Source of the DNA: Palleronia aestuarii
GTDB lineage: Bacteria > Pseudomonadota > Alphaproteobacteria > Rhodobacterales > Rhodobacteraceae
DNA length: 64,000 nt
Assembly: GCF_003253995.1 (NCBI RefSeq)
Contig: NZ_QKZL01000004.1
Location: forward strand, 1 to 64,000
Direction: 5' to 3'
The translations under genes were made by a program, and so were the position numbers. Below are positions 7,948-16,320 of the stretch, in pieces (position 1 is the first letter of the stretch; every line of letters begins with the position of its first letter). The notes beneath the pieces are model-generated. The model was given only the letters and a program-made list of their open reading frames with translations, ran no database searches and was not told the origin of the DNA.

Positions 7948-10900
7948 AGCGCGAGGGACACGGCGTCCGCCTTTCCGCCTCGGACCTGATGCGCTTTATG
8001 TCGTGCGCCCATGCCAGCTTTCTCGACCTCGAGAGGCTGCACGGGCGCGGGCCGAAACCGGCGGAGGACAGCGAGGACGCCGCCCTGCTCCAGAAGCGCG
8101 GCGATGCGCATGAGGCCGCCCATCTGGGGAGCCTCAGGGAGGCCGGCGGTGTGGCCGAGATCGACAAGGACCTGCCGTTCGATGTCGCGGTCGGGGCGAC
8201 GCAGGAAGCGCTGGCAAGCGGCGCTGCGGTGATCGTCCAGGGCGCGCTCGAGGGCGGGACCGGGCGGCTGTCCTGGGGCGGCTGGTCGGACTTCCTCGAA
8301 CGGGTCGAGGTCCCCTCCGGTCTCGGCCCGTTCTCCTACGAGGTCGCGGACACCAAGCTGAAACGCAAGCCCGACCCGAAGCACCTGCTGCAACTGGTGC
8401 TCTACTCCGACCTGCTCGCCCCGCTCCAGGGCCGGGCGCCAGAGCACGCGCATGTCCTGCTCGGCAACGGCACCCGCGCCACCTTCAGGCTGGCCGAATA
8501 CGCCGACTACGCTCGCGGGGCGCGCGGCAGGCTGGAGGCGTTCGTCACCACCCCGTGGCCAACCCGACCGGTCCCCTGCGCCACCTGCGACCTCTGCCGC
8601 TGGCGCGAACATTGCGGCTCCGTCTGGGAGGCCGAGGACAGCCTCTACCGCGTCGCGGGGATCACTCGGACGCAGGTGGGCAAGCTGGAAGCGGCGGGCG
8701 TGACGACGATGGCGGCGCTCGCGGGGCGCAACGAACGCGTCCCCCGCCTGGCCGAACCGACGCTCGACCGGCTGCGCCTCCAGGCCCGGCTCCAGACCGA
8801 CCGGGCCGCGAAGGGGCCCCACCATGTTCTCCGCTCGCCCGTGCCCGGGAAGGGCTACGAGTTGCTGTGGCAGCCTGATCCGGGGGATCTCTTCTACGAC
8901 ATTGAGGGCGACCCGCACTATGCCGAGGCCGGCACGGATGGCCTCGAATACCTGCACGGCATTTGGGACGGCGAGCGCTTCACCGCGCTCTGGGCCCACG
9001 ACCATGCGGAGGAGCGAAACGCTCTGATTCATCTGTTCGAAATCTTCGACGCCCGGCTCTCGGCCCACCCGGGCGCGCACATCTGCCACTACGCCGCCTA
9101 CGAGATCACCGCGCTGCGCAAGCTCTGCACCCGGCACGGGTACGGCGAGGCGATGCTGGACCGCTGGCTGCGAGAGCGGCGGTTCTGCGATCTTTACGCG
9201 GTCGTGCGTGGCGGCATCGCGGCATCAGAGAAATCGTATTCTATCAAGGACATGGAGGCGCTCTACGACTTCCGGCGCGAGGGTGAGGTCAAGACTGCCG
9301 GTGGGTCCGTCGTTGCCTACGAGGCCTGGCGCGAGAGTGCCGACAGTGAGATCCTGGCCGAGATAGAGGAGTACAACCGGCTCGACTGCGCCTCGACGCA
9401 GGAGCTGCGCGACTGGCTGGTGACGCACCGTCCTGAAGCGCCTTGGCCCGAGGCTGCCCGGCCGCAGGAAGAGACGTTCGACGAGCGCGACGCCGAGGCG
9501 GAGGCGCTGCGGACGGAATTGATGCAGGCGGAGCTGCCGGAGGGTCGCGGGGCACTGCTCTTTGATCTGGCGCAGTTTCACGTGCGCGAGGCAAAGCCCG
9601 CCGCCTGGGCGGTGTTCGACGCAGCGGCGAAGCTGTCCGATGAGCTTTGCGACGACATGGACTGTCTTGGCGGGCTGACCGCGACGGGGCCGATCGAGAA
9701 GGAGAAGAGTTCAATCAAGCGAAGCTACCGTTATCCGTCGCAGGAAACGAAGCTCCGCCCCGGCAAGGATGCCTGCGTCCAGCTGGGAGAGACCATTGCC
9801 ACCGTCTCGATCCTGGAGATGGATCGGCGCAAGCGAACCGTCACTATTAAGCTCGGACCTAAATGGGGTGCCGTCCTGCCCGACCGGCTGGATCTGTTGC
9901 CCACCTTCGCCATCCGATCAGCCCCGATCCCGAAGGCGATCATGGCGGTAGTGGCCGACCAGCTCGGTCCCCGCCGGAACCGCGCTGCCGAGGATCTGCT
10001 GTCGCGCAACCCGCCGCGCTTCGTCGGGACGGCGCCCCTGCCCGTCCGGGACGACGCCGACCCGCTAAGCGCACTTATCGCCGCGACCGAGGCAATGGAC
10101 GAGACCATTCTGCCCGTCCAGGGCCCGCCGGGAACCGGCAAGACCTACGTCACCGCGCGGGCGATCCTCAACCTCGTCCGGCAGGGCAAGCGCGTCGGCG
10201 TGGCCTCGAACTCGCACGAGGCGATCCGCAACGTTCTGATGGGCTGCGTCGATGCGCTGGAGGACCGGGACCTGCCGTTCGAGGTCGCCGACGCCACGCT
10301 GGTGCACAAGGGCAAGCGGGAGGATGAGCCCTTCGAGGCCCCCTACGACCGCATTCACCTGGCGACGGACAATAAGGATGCCGAGCTGCTCTCGGCCGAT
10401 GTCGTCGGTGGCACCGCCTGGCTGTTCTCGCGCGACGAGTTGGCTGGGGCCTTTGACTACCTCTTCGTCGATGAGGCCGGCCAGGTCTCGCTCGCCAACC
10501 TCGTGGCGATGTCGAACGCGGCCCGCAACCTCGTGCTGGTCGGCGACCCCAACCAGTTGCCGCAGGTCATCCAGGGCGCGCATCCGCATCCGGCGAACCT
10601 CTCCTGCCTCGACTGGATGCTGGACGGCGCCACCACAATAGCGCCTGAGCGCGGCCTGTTCCTGCCCGTCACCCGACGGATGCACCGGGACCTCTGCCGC
10701 TACATCTCGGACCAGTTCTACGAGGGCCGCTTGACGTCGCACCAGAGTACCGCGCGCCAGGCGGTCGCCGCCGACGGCCTGCCGGGCGTCGGCGCCTTCG
10801 TCGTGCCAGTCGACCACGAGGGGCGCGCGCAGGAGTGCCCCGAAGAGATCGCGGCGATCCGCGCCGCCTTCGAACGGCTGACCTCTGGCACTTGGACCGA

Positions 10901-11267
10901 TCGCGACGGCACGACGCGCCCCTTGCGCAGGTCCGACATCATCGTCGTTGCCCCTTACAACGTGCAGGTGGGCGCGCTCCAGGACGCGTTGCCGGATGTG
11001 CGCGTCGGCACCGTGGACAAGTTCCAGGGCCAGGAGGCGCCGGTGGCCCTGATCTCGATGACCGCCTCCTCAGCCGAGGAGACCTCGCGCGGGCTCGATT
11101 TCCTGCTCGCCCGCGAACGCCTGAACGTCGCTATCAGCCGCGGCAAGGCCCTGAGCCTCATCTTTACCGCCCCGCGCCTGACCGAGACGCCCTGCGCGAC
11201 GGTAGAGCAGATGCGGCTCGTGAATGCGCTCTGCGCGCTGCCCCGAAGGAAGATGGAGGAGACATGA
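7944..11267 (+). CDS. RecB-like FeS nuclease + RNase H-like exonuclease + SF1 helicase fusion
   Basis: A 1107-residue multi-enzyme protein. Residues 1-240 form a TM0106/Cas4-like RecB nuclease, with ADTKL (D136, K138) as active-site residues. C21 and the cluster C212-x2-C215-x2-C218-x5-C224 are likely ligands for a 4Fe-4S cluster. Residues ~310-490 form an RNase_H_2/YprB-like exonuclease: FYDIEGDP (D319, E321), HYAAYE, YSIKDMEALY and YNRLDCAST. The rest is an SF1 helicase of the Dna2/Upf1 group: GPPGTGKT (727-734), LFVDEAGQ (D843, E844), GDPNQLPQ, TVDKFQGQE and RLNVAISRGK. It should unwind and degrade DNA ends. The gene overlaps both neighbours by ATGA, tying it to the MRE11/YhaN pair. The domain set is known as a fusion; its use in this operon is inference. 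Confidence 0.88.
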   Translation: MKREGHGVRLSASDLMRFMSCAHASFLDLERLHGRGPKPAEDSEDAALLQKRGDAHEAAHLGSLREAGGVAEIDKDLPFDVAVGATQEALASGAAVIVQGALEGGTGRLSWGGWSDFLERVEVPSGLGPFSYEVADTKLKRKPDPKHLLQLVLYSDLLAPLQGRAPEHAHVLLGNGTRATFRLAEYADYARGARGRLEAFVTTPWPTRPVPCATCDLCRWREHCGSVWEAEDSLYRVAGITRTQVGKLEAAGVTTMAALAGRNERVPRLAEPTLDRLRLQARLQTDRAAKGPHHVLRSPVPGKGYELLWQPDPGDLFYDIEGDPHYAEAGTDGLEYLHGIWDGERFTALWAHDHAEERNALIHLFEIFDARLSAHPGAHICHYAAYEITALRKLCTRHGYGEAMLDRWLRERRFCDLYAVVRGGIAASEKSYSIKDMEALYDFRREGEVKTAGGSVVAYEAWRESADSEILAEIEEYNRLDCASTQELRDWLVTHRPEAPWPEAARPQEETFDERDAEAEALRTELMQAELPEGRGALLFDLAQFHVREAKPAAWAVFDAAAKLSDELCDDMDCLGGLTATGPIEKEKSSIKRSYRYPSQETKLRPGKDACVQLGETIATVSILEMDRRKRTVTIKLGPKWGAVLPDRLDLLPTFAIRSAPIPKAIMAVVADQLGPRRNRAAEDLLSRNPPRFVGTAPLPVRDDADPLSALIAATEAMDETILPVQGPPGTGKTYVTARAILNLVRQGKRVGVASNSHEAIRNVLMGCVDALEDRDLPFEVADATLVHKGKREDEPFEAPYDRIHLATDNKDAELLSADVVGGTAWLFSRDELAGAFDYLFVDEAGQVSLANLVAMSNAARNLVLVGDPNQLPQVIQGAHPHPANLSCLDWMLDGATTIAPERGLFLPVTRRMHRDLCRYISDQFYEGRLTSHQSTARQAVAADGLPGVGAFVVPVDHEGRAQECPEEIAAIRAAFERLTSGTWTDRDGTTRPLRRSDIIVVAPYNVQVGALQDALPDVRVGTVDKFQGQEAPVALISMTASSAEETSRGLDFLLARERLNVAISRGKALSLIFTAPRLTETPCATVEQMRLVNALCALPRRKMEET

Positions 11268-11932
11268 CCGAGACGAACCTCGCCATTCCCGATTTCGCCA
11301 CGCTCAAGGTCCGACAGCGCAGTCTGAGGGACGACTGGCCCCAGCCGTTCGCCCTGCGCATTCATCGCGCAATCAGCTGGATCGGCCGAGCCGAGCAGGA
11401 ACACGAAGACCGCGCAGCAGCCTTCCTGTTCCTGTGAATCGCGTTCAACGCCGCCTATGGCGGAGAGCGGTCAGAGCCCGGCGAGCGCGATGCCTTCGGC
11501 CGGTACTTCGAGCGCTTGACCGCACTGGATGCGCCGGGCCGGCTCTATGGTCTCGTGTGGTCCACCTTCCCCGGCCCGATCCGCCTGTTCCTCGAGAACC
11601 GCTACGTCTTCGCGCCGTTCTGGCGGTATCACCATGGCGAAGCGGGAGCCGAGGACTGGGAGGCCCGCTTCGACTTCGCCCGCCGACGCTTCCACACCGC
11701 GTTGCGACAGAAGGACACCGTGCTGATCCTGTCGATGCTGTTCGACCGGCTCTACGTCCTGCGCAACCAGCTGATCCACGGCGGCTCGACCTGGAACTCG
11801 GGGACCAGTCGCGACCAGCTGCGCGATGGGGCGGCGATCCTGCGGAGCTTCCTGCCGGTGATGGTGGACCTGATGATGGAGGCGCCGAACGGCGATTGGG
11901 GGTTGCCGATGTATCCGGTGGTGGAGGGATAG
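11264..11932 (+). pseudogene. HEPN-family protein gene interrupted by an in-frame TGA
   Basis: The 222-codon frame is intact except for TGA at codon 58 (11435-11437). Before it stands RAAAFLFL and after it IAFNAAYGGERSE. Related HEPN-like proteins have FLWIAFNAAYA at this point, so TGG to TGA is the likely single change. The second half carries the HEPN signature R-x4-H (RNQLIH, R167 and H172), the catalytic pair of HEPN ribonucleases. The ATG overlaps the stop of the helicase gene (ATGA), and mcrB follows 51 bases after the stop. As read, only a 57-residue peptide is made, unless the stop is suppressed or translation restarts at the TTG near 11516. The intact protein would probably be an RNA-cleaving effector or a partner of the complex; that is inference. 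Confidence 0.8.
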
Positions 11933-11983
11933 TAATTTGTCGAAAGTAATTAGTAGCTTGGACCATTCCGGGAGGTATTGGCC

Positions 11984-14602
11984 ATGATGAGCTTCGCTGA
12001 GGCACTTGAATGCCTCCGCTCGGCGTGCATGGAAATCGACGGCAAGCCGCCGTCGACCGGCAGCTCCCGCAAGTCAGGCCCCAATCCAGGGGCGACCGCA
12101 CCGGGCTGGTACCTCGACGTCGCCGACGAGGATCGTGGCGAGACGACACGGGAGATCGCCTACCTGCTGGCCTATGTCCGCATCTGCGGTAAGCGCTTTC
12201 CTTTACACGGCATTCAGCTTCGAGACGGCTGGATGTGGCCAGACCGTGCCGTCATCCGCAAGCTCAGCCGGCATGGTTCCGTGAGCCTTACGTCCGAAGG
12301 CATAAGTCTGACGCCGGCCGGACGACGCAAGGTCGAACGTTGGCTCGGTCCAGAACCGCGGACGGACGAGGCAATCCGGATACCGGAGGCCGTCCTCGAC
12401 CGATGGATCGCCCGCCTCAGGGCAGCCTATCCCGGGTTCGAGACATTCAATGCGCCCTGCAAGGCGTTCGATGACGATGAGCGTGGCTACAAGCTCCGGA
12501 CTGCGGAGGCGCTTCAGGCCGCCTTGTCCCACCCATCACGTGAGGATCAGGTCGCCGGCATCCTCAAGGCCCTGCAAGGCAGCAACCTTCTCAACTGGCG
12601 CGTGACCGCGCCAATAAAGTCCACCGGAAACGCCGGCCGTGCCGCGACGGACCAGGCCCTACTCGACATGGCCAGTTCTGCAATCGGCCCTCCAACGCGA
12701 CACGGCGAAGCGCTCGCTCTCTTCGTGGAAATCTGGACCAGCAACGTCCCCGGTAGCGGCCAGCGCGACGCCGCTCGTCAGATTGCAGAACTACTGCTGA
12801 TGCATCTCGCGCCGAGCGATGGCATCTATATCCGGGCGACGGTGCGCGACGACTTCTGGCGCGAGGCAACCGGCGAGCGCTTTCCCACAGTCGAGAGCCC
12901 GGCCGAGAACTATCGGCTCGAGTTCGGCTTCATGCAAGCGGTTCGACGAGCCTTCGAGGTCCGCGGCCTCGCACCGCGCGACTTCATCGATGTCCAGAGT
13001 GCACTTTGGGTCATCCACAACCATGCCGGCAAGGACGCGCCGGAGTTCCCGAAGCCGGAGGCCGAAATGGAGCCCACGAACCTTATCCTCTACGGCCCTC
13101 CCGGCACAGGCAAGACACACGAGACGGCCGCTGAGGCAGTTCGGCTTTGCGGCGAAGCAGTCCCCGATGATCGTGAGGCGCTGATGACCACCTACCGCCG
13201 TCTCTGTGCCGAAAAGCGGATCGAGTTCGTGACCTTCCACCAGTCCGTGTCGTACGAGGATTTCGTGGAGGGTCTGCGCCCGGAGACAGGGTCAACCGAC
13301 GTCGTGGACGAGTCGGGAAATCCCGGCGCCGGCTTCTCACTGGTGCCGCGTCCCGGCATCTTCAGGACGATCGCAACGCGGGCGGGCAGCAGCAGCGGCC
13401 GATCTTCGCCTGACAACGCGATCCGATTGGGAGACCGCCGTGTATTCAAGATGTCGATGGGTGAAGCCGCCAATCCCGAGCATGCCGCGATCTTCGACGA
13501 TGCCATTTCCGGGAATTACGTCGTCGCCGGCTGGGCCGATATCGACTGGAGTGACGCGGCCTATTCAGAACGCAGCGCCATCCTCGAACGCCTGCGGGAA
13601 GAAGGCATCGAGGAAGGTAAGCTGACGGCGCTGTCAGGGTGGGTGCAGACACCGAACATCTTCCGCAACGGGATGCGGACCGGAGACATAGTCATCGTGT
13701 CGAAAGGCAATTCGCTCTTTCGCGCTATCGGGGAAGTCACGGGCGATTACAAATTCCATCCCCGGGAGGAGGGGGACTATGGTCACCGGCGCGCCGTTCG
13801 CTGGCCCTGGGTCGATCGTACCGGCGTGCCGGTCAATGAAGTCTATGCTAAGACCTTTATTATGAAGACGGTCTACCAGCTGACCGAGAGTGACCTGAAT
13901 GCTCCCGCGCTGGAGCGCTACATGAACAGTCAAGCCACGGCAGAGCCGGGACCGCCGGAATCCTTCGTCCTCATCGTTGACGAGATCAACCGAGCCAACA
14001 TCTCGAAGGTCTTCGGCGAGCTCATCACGCTGATCGAGCCCGACAAGCGGCTGGGCCGCACGAACGAACTGAAGGTCCGCCTGCCCTATTCCGGCGAAGA
14101 CTTCGGTGTGCCGGCCAACCTACACATTCTCGGCACAATGAATACTGCGGACCGCTCGATCGCGCTGCTCGATACTGCGCTCCGGCGCCGATTCGAGTTC
14201 CGCGAGATGATGCCTCTGCCGGACGAACTCAAGGTCGTCGCCGGCATCGACCTGCCGCGCCTGCTGAAAACATTGAACGAACGCATCGAGTATCTCTACG
14301 ACCGCGAGCACCAGATCGGGCACGCCTATTTCATCGGATGCACCACCCGCGACGAGATAGACGTAGTCATGCGCCATAAAGTGATCCCGCTGCTCGCCGA
14401 ATACTTCTTTGAGGACTGGGGCAAGGTGGCGGCTGTCCTGGGTGATGCCGCGCCCGAGGGCAGCGCGCCGATGGGGGGCTTCCTTCGGCGCGAGGCGCTG
14501 TCGCCGCCGCCCGGACTGGATGCGGACGGAGACGGGGCGTCAAGGTATCGGTGGACCGTGCGGGAAGACGGGTTCGACTATGCGCGGCTGGCGGGCGCAT
14601 GA
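11984..14602 (+). CDS. mcrB: McrB-type AAA+ GTPase of a McrBC restriction system, with a domain inserted in the ATPase
   Basis: The motor subunit of a type IV (modified-DNA-specific) restriction enzyme; 872 residues. The start is the ATG at 11984, seven bases after ggaggt. An N-terminal region of about 360 residues should recognise DNA. The AAA+ module has Walker A YGPPGTGKT (K377), Walker B LIVDEINR (D666, E667) and the McrB signature GTMNTADRS (N720). Walker A and B are ~290 residues apart, against ~95 in E. coli McrB, so a domain is inserted. Its part NGMRTGDIVIVSKGNSLFRA with FRAIGEVTGDYKF looks like an EVE/PUA-type base-binding fold. The stop overlaps the mcrC start (ATGA). Classical McrB hydrolyses GTP to drive translocation by the McrBC complex. 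Confidence 0.9.
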   Translation: MMSFAEALECLRSACMEIDGKPPSTGSSRKSGPNPGATAPGWYLDVADEDRGETTREIAYLLAYVRICGKRFPLHGIQLRDGWMWPDRAVIRKLSRHGSVSLTSEGISLTPAGRRKVERWLGPEPRTDEAIRIPEAVLDRWIARLRAAYPGFETFNAPCKAFDDDERGYKLRTAEALQAALSHPSREDQVAGILKALQGSNLLNWRVTAPIKSTGNAGRAATDQALLDMASSAIGPPTRHGEALALFVEIWTSNVPGSGQRDAARQIAELLLMHLAPSDGIYIRATVRDDFWREATGERFPTVESPAENYRLEFGFMQAVRRAFEVRGLAPRDFIDVQSALWVIHNHAGKDAPEFPKPEAEMEPTNLILYGPPGTGKTHETAAEAVRLCGEAVPDDREALMTTYRRLCAEKRIEFVTFHQSVSYEDFVEGLRPETGSTDVVDESGNPGAGFSLVPRPGIFRTIATRAGSSSGRSSPDNAIRLGDRRVFKMSMGEAANPEHAAIFDDAISGNYVVAGWADIDWSDAAYSERSAILERLREEGIEEGKLTALSGWVQTPNIFRNGMRTGDIVIVSKGNSLFRAIGEVTGDYKFHPREEGDYGHRRAVRWPWVDRTGVPVNEVYAKTFIMKTVYQLTESDLNAPALERYMNSQATAEPGPPESFVLIVDEINRANISKVFGELITLIEPDKRLGRTNELKVRLPYSGEDFGVPANLHILGTMNTADRSIALLDTALRRRFEFREMMPLPDELKVVAGIDLPRLLKTLNERIEYLYDREHQIGHAYFIGCTTRDEIDVVMRHKVIPLLAEYFFEDWGKVAAVLGDAAPEGSAPMGGFLRREALSPPPGLDADGDGASRYRWTVREDGFDYARLAGA

Positions 14603-15918
14603 TCCGACGCAGCATCCGGGAGTGGGAACGGATCGGCTTCGGCGAGGGCGTGGAAGAAATCCCGGACCGGATCGCCTCGGGACTCGCCGCCACGGCCGCG
14701 CGGTCGGTCTTTGCCGGACGTGGCGCCGAGGGCGTGCTGGAGCACGGGCGCCACGCCCTGCGCGCGCGAGGTGTCGTCGGGATCATTTCGACCCCCGATT
14801 GCCAGCTCGAAATCCTGCCGAAAATCGAAGCCACCGGCGAAGCGGATACCGACGACGCAACCCTTCGACGACGCCTCGTCCACATGCTGGCCGTGGCCCA
14901 TGACCTGCGCATCGACACCGGCAGCGCAGCGCAGCTCGGCTGGCAGCGCGACACCCTGCTGGAAATCCTGATCCGCATCTTCTGCGGCAAGCTGATCGAC
15001 GCGGTCCGGCACGGGATGCCGCGCCGTTACATCGAAGAGGAGGGCGACCTGCCCACGCTGCGCGGCCGGCTCGATGTCACCCGGCAGTTCTCGACCCTCG
15101 TCGCCCAGCCGCAGAAACTGGCCTGCCGCTTCGACGCGCTGTCGCCGGACATCGCCCTGAACCAAGTGATGAAGGCCGCGGTGGCGAAACTGTCGCGCCT
15201 GTCGCAGGCCACCGACAACCAGCGCTCCCTGCGCGAGCTCGGTTTCGCCTACGCCGACATCGCTTCCGTGCCGGCCTCGGCCCTCCGCTGGGACCGCATC
15301 ACCCTCGACAGGACGAACGGCCGGTGGCGCGAGCTGGTGGCTTGGGCGCGGCTGCTGCTCGGCAACCGCTTCCAGCAGACAAGCGCGGGTCACGTTGACG
15401 GTCACGCGCTGCTCTTCGAGATGAACGCCCTGTTCGAAGCCTATGTCGCGCGCCTGGCCCGCCGAGCCCTTTCCGGAACGCCGCTCACAGTGTCAACACA
15501 GGGCGGGTTCGCGCATTGTCTTTACGAGGGGGAGCGCGGCAGGTTCCGCACCCGTCCCGACATCATCCTGCGACACGAGGGCCAGCCAGTCGTCGTCCTC
15601 GACACCAAGTGGAAACGGATCGCGCCGCGCATCGACGATCCCAAGCAGGGCGTCAGCCAAGCCGATGTCTATCAGCTCATGGCCTATTCGCAGCTCTACG
15701 ACTGCGATCGCGTCATCCTCCTCTACCCGCACCACCATGGGCTGTCGGACGACCTGATCCGGGATGCCTTCTCGGTGGCGACTCCTGGATCTCGAAATCA
15801 GCTTCATGTCGCGACGATGGACATCGCGTCGGGGGCTGCCGCCGGCGCGATTGCACTTGCGGGATTGATCCGTGACCTGCTCACGGACGGCGATCTTCTG
15901 GTCCCCTTCAACCGATAG
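14599..15918 (+). CDS. mcrC: McrC-type endonuclease subunit of the McrBC system
   Basis: A 439-residue McrC (5-methylcytosine restriction component). It has an N-terminal beta-barrel part that docks in the McrB ring and a C-terminal PD-(D/E)xK nuclease. The catalytic line is RPDIIL (D321) followed by VVVLDTKWK (D335, K337), and then QADVYQLMAYSQLY, the conserved helix of the family. The preceding McrC part includes DLPTLRGRLDVTRQF. The ATG at 14599 overlaps the stop of mcrB, so the two are coupled. An upstream extension of the frame only overlaps mcrB. It is the last gene of the defence block; about 400 non-coding bases follow. Confidence 0.93.
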   Translation: MIRRSIREWERIGFGEGVEEIPDRIASGLAATAARSVFAGRGAEGVLEHGRHALRARGVVGIISTPDCQLEILPKIEATGEADTDDATLRRRLVHMLAVAHDLRIDTGSAAQLGWQRDTLLEILIRIFCGKLIDAVRHGMPRRYIEEEGDLPTLRGRLDVTRQFSTLVAQPQKLACRFDALSPDIALNQVMKAAVAKLSRLSQATDNQRSLRELGFAYADIASVPASALRWDRITLDRTNGRWRELVAWARLLLGNRFQQTSAGHVDGHALLFEMNALFEAYVARLARRALSGTPLTVSTQGGFAHCLYEGERGRFRTRPDIILRHEGQPVVVLDTKWKRIAPRIDDPKQGVSQADVYQLMAYSQLYDCDRVILLYPHHHGLSDDLIRDAFSVATPGSRNQLHVATMDIASGAAAGAIALAGLIRDLLTDGDLLVPFNR

Positions 15919-15987
15919 ATGGCAATGCCCTAAGACCGATCCTGCAATGGTGAAGCTCACCGGCTCGGAACTTGCAAGTTGCAATCC

Positions 15988-16005
15988 GCTACAAAACTGC
16001 TACAA
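15988..16005 (+). repeat. gctacaa-N3-tgctacaa motif (possible integrase arm-type site, right)
   Basis: gctacaaaactgctacaa holds two direct gctacaa words spaced 10 bases apart. It matches the motif at 1377-1394 in 14 fixed positions and stands 70 bases after mcrC, with gcaagtt nearby as at the left copy. It may mark the right boundary of the acquired block. Function inferred. Confidence 0.35.
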
Positions 16006-16291
16006 CCTCCTGCGACCCCTCTTAAATGACTGAAATTGGATGATATTTTCAGAGTCGCTCCGATCCATCATCGGTGCGACCGAAAGACGGGCGGCGATGT
16101 CGAGGTTGTGTGCGCTTTCGGAATGCGTCATTTGCCGGGCGGCCACCTTCGCTGCTGTCGCGCTATCAGGTGGTGTAGATCATGGCGTCCGCAACCCACC
16201 CTCAGGGCCGGGCATGGATCACGGATGGCGCGGGATGTCCATCCGTTCCGAATGCGCTGCCGCGGGGCGCAACGGGCCGTCCGGCCTGGCG

Positions 16292-16313
16292 GCGCCCACA
16301 CGAAGGCGGGCGC
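16292..16313 (-). terminator. Hairpin after the cox operon
   Basis: gcgccc (16292-16297) and gggcgc (16308-16313) can pair 8 bases past the coxM-like stop codon on the minus strand. The stem is short and no T-run follows. Confidence 0.3.
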
Positions 16314-16320
16314 GGTGAGG

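Larger units (their letters stand above)
15919..16320. other. 402 bases without a recognisable gene; right junction of the accessory block
   Basis: No frame with a recognisable product. The left part carries the gctacaa motif. The rest resembles chromosomal spacer before the converging cox operon. No tRNA gene is found here that could serve as an attachment site. Confidence 0.45.

Noticed and set aside
11435-11437. Selenocysteine at the HEPN TGA
   Set aside because: No Cys-like context and no evident stem-loop of SECIS type after the codon. The neighbouring residues fit Trp.
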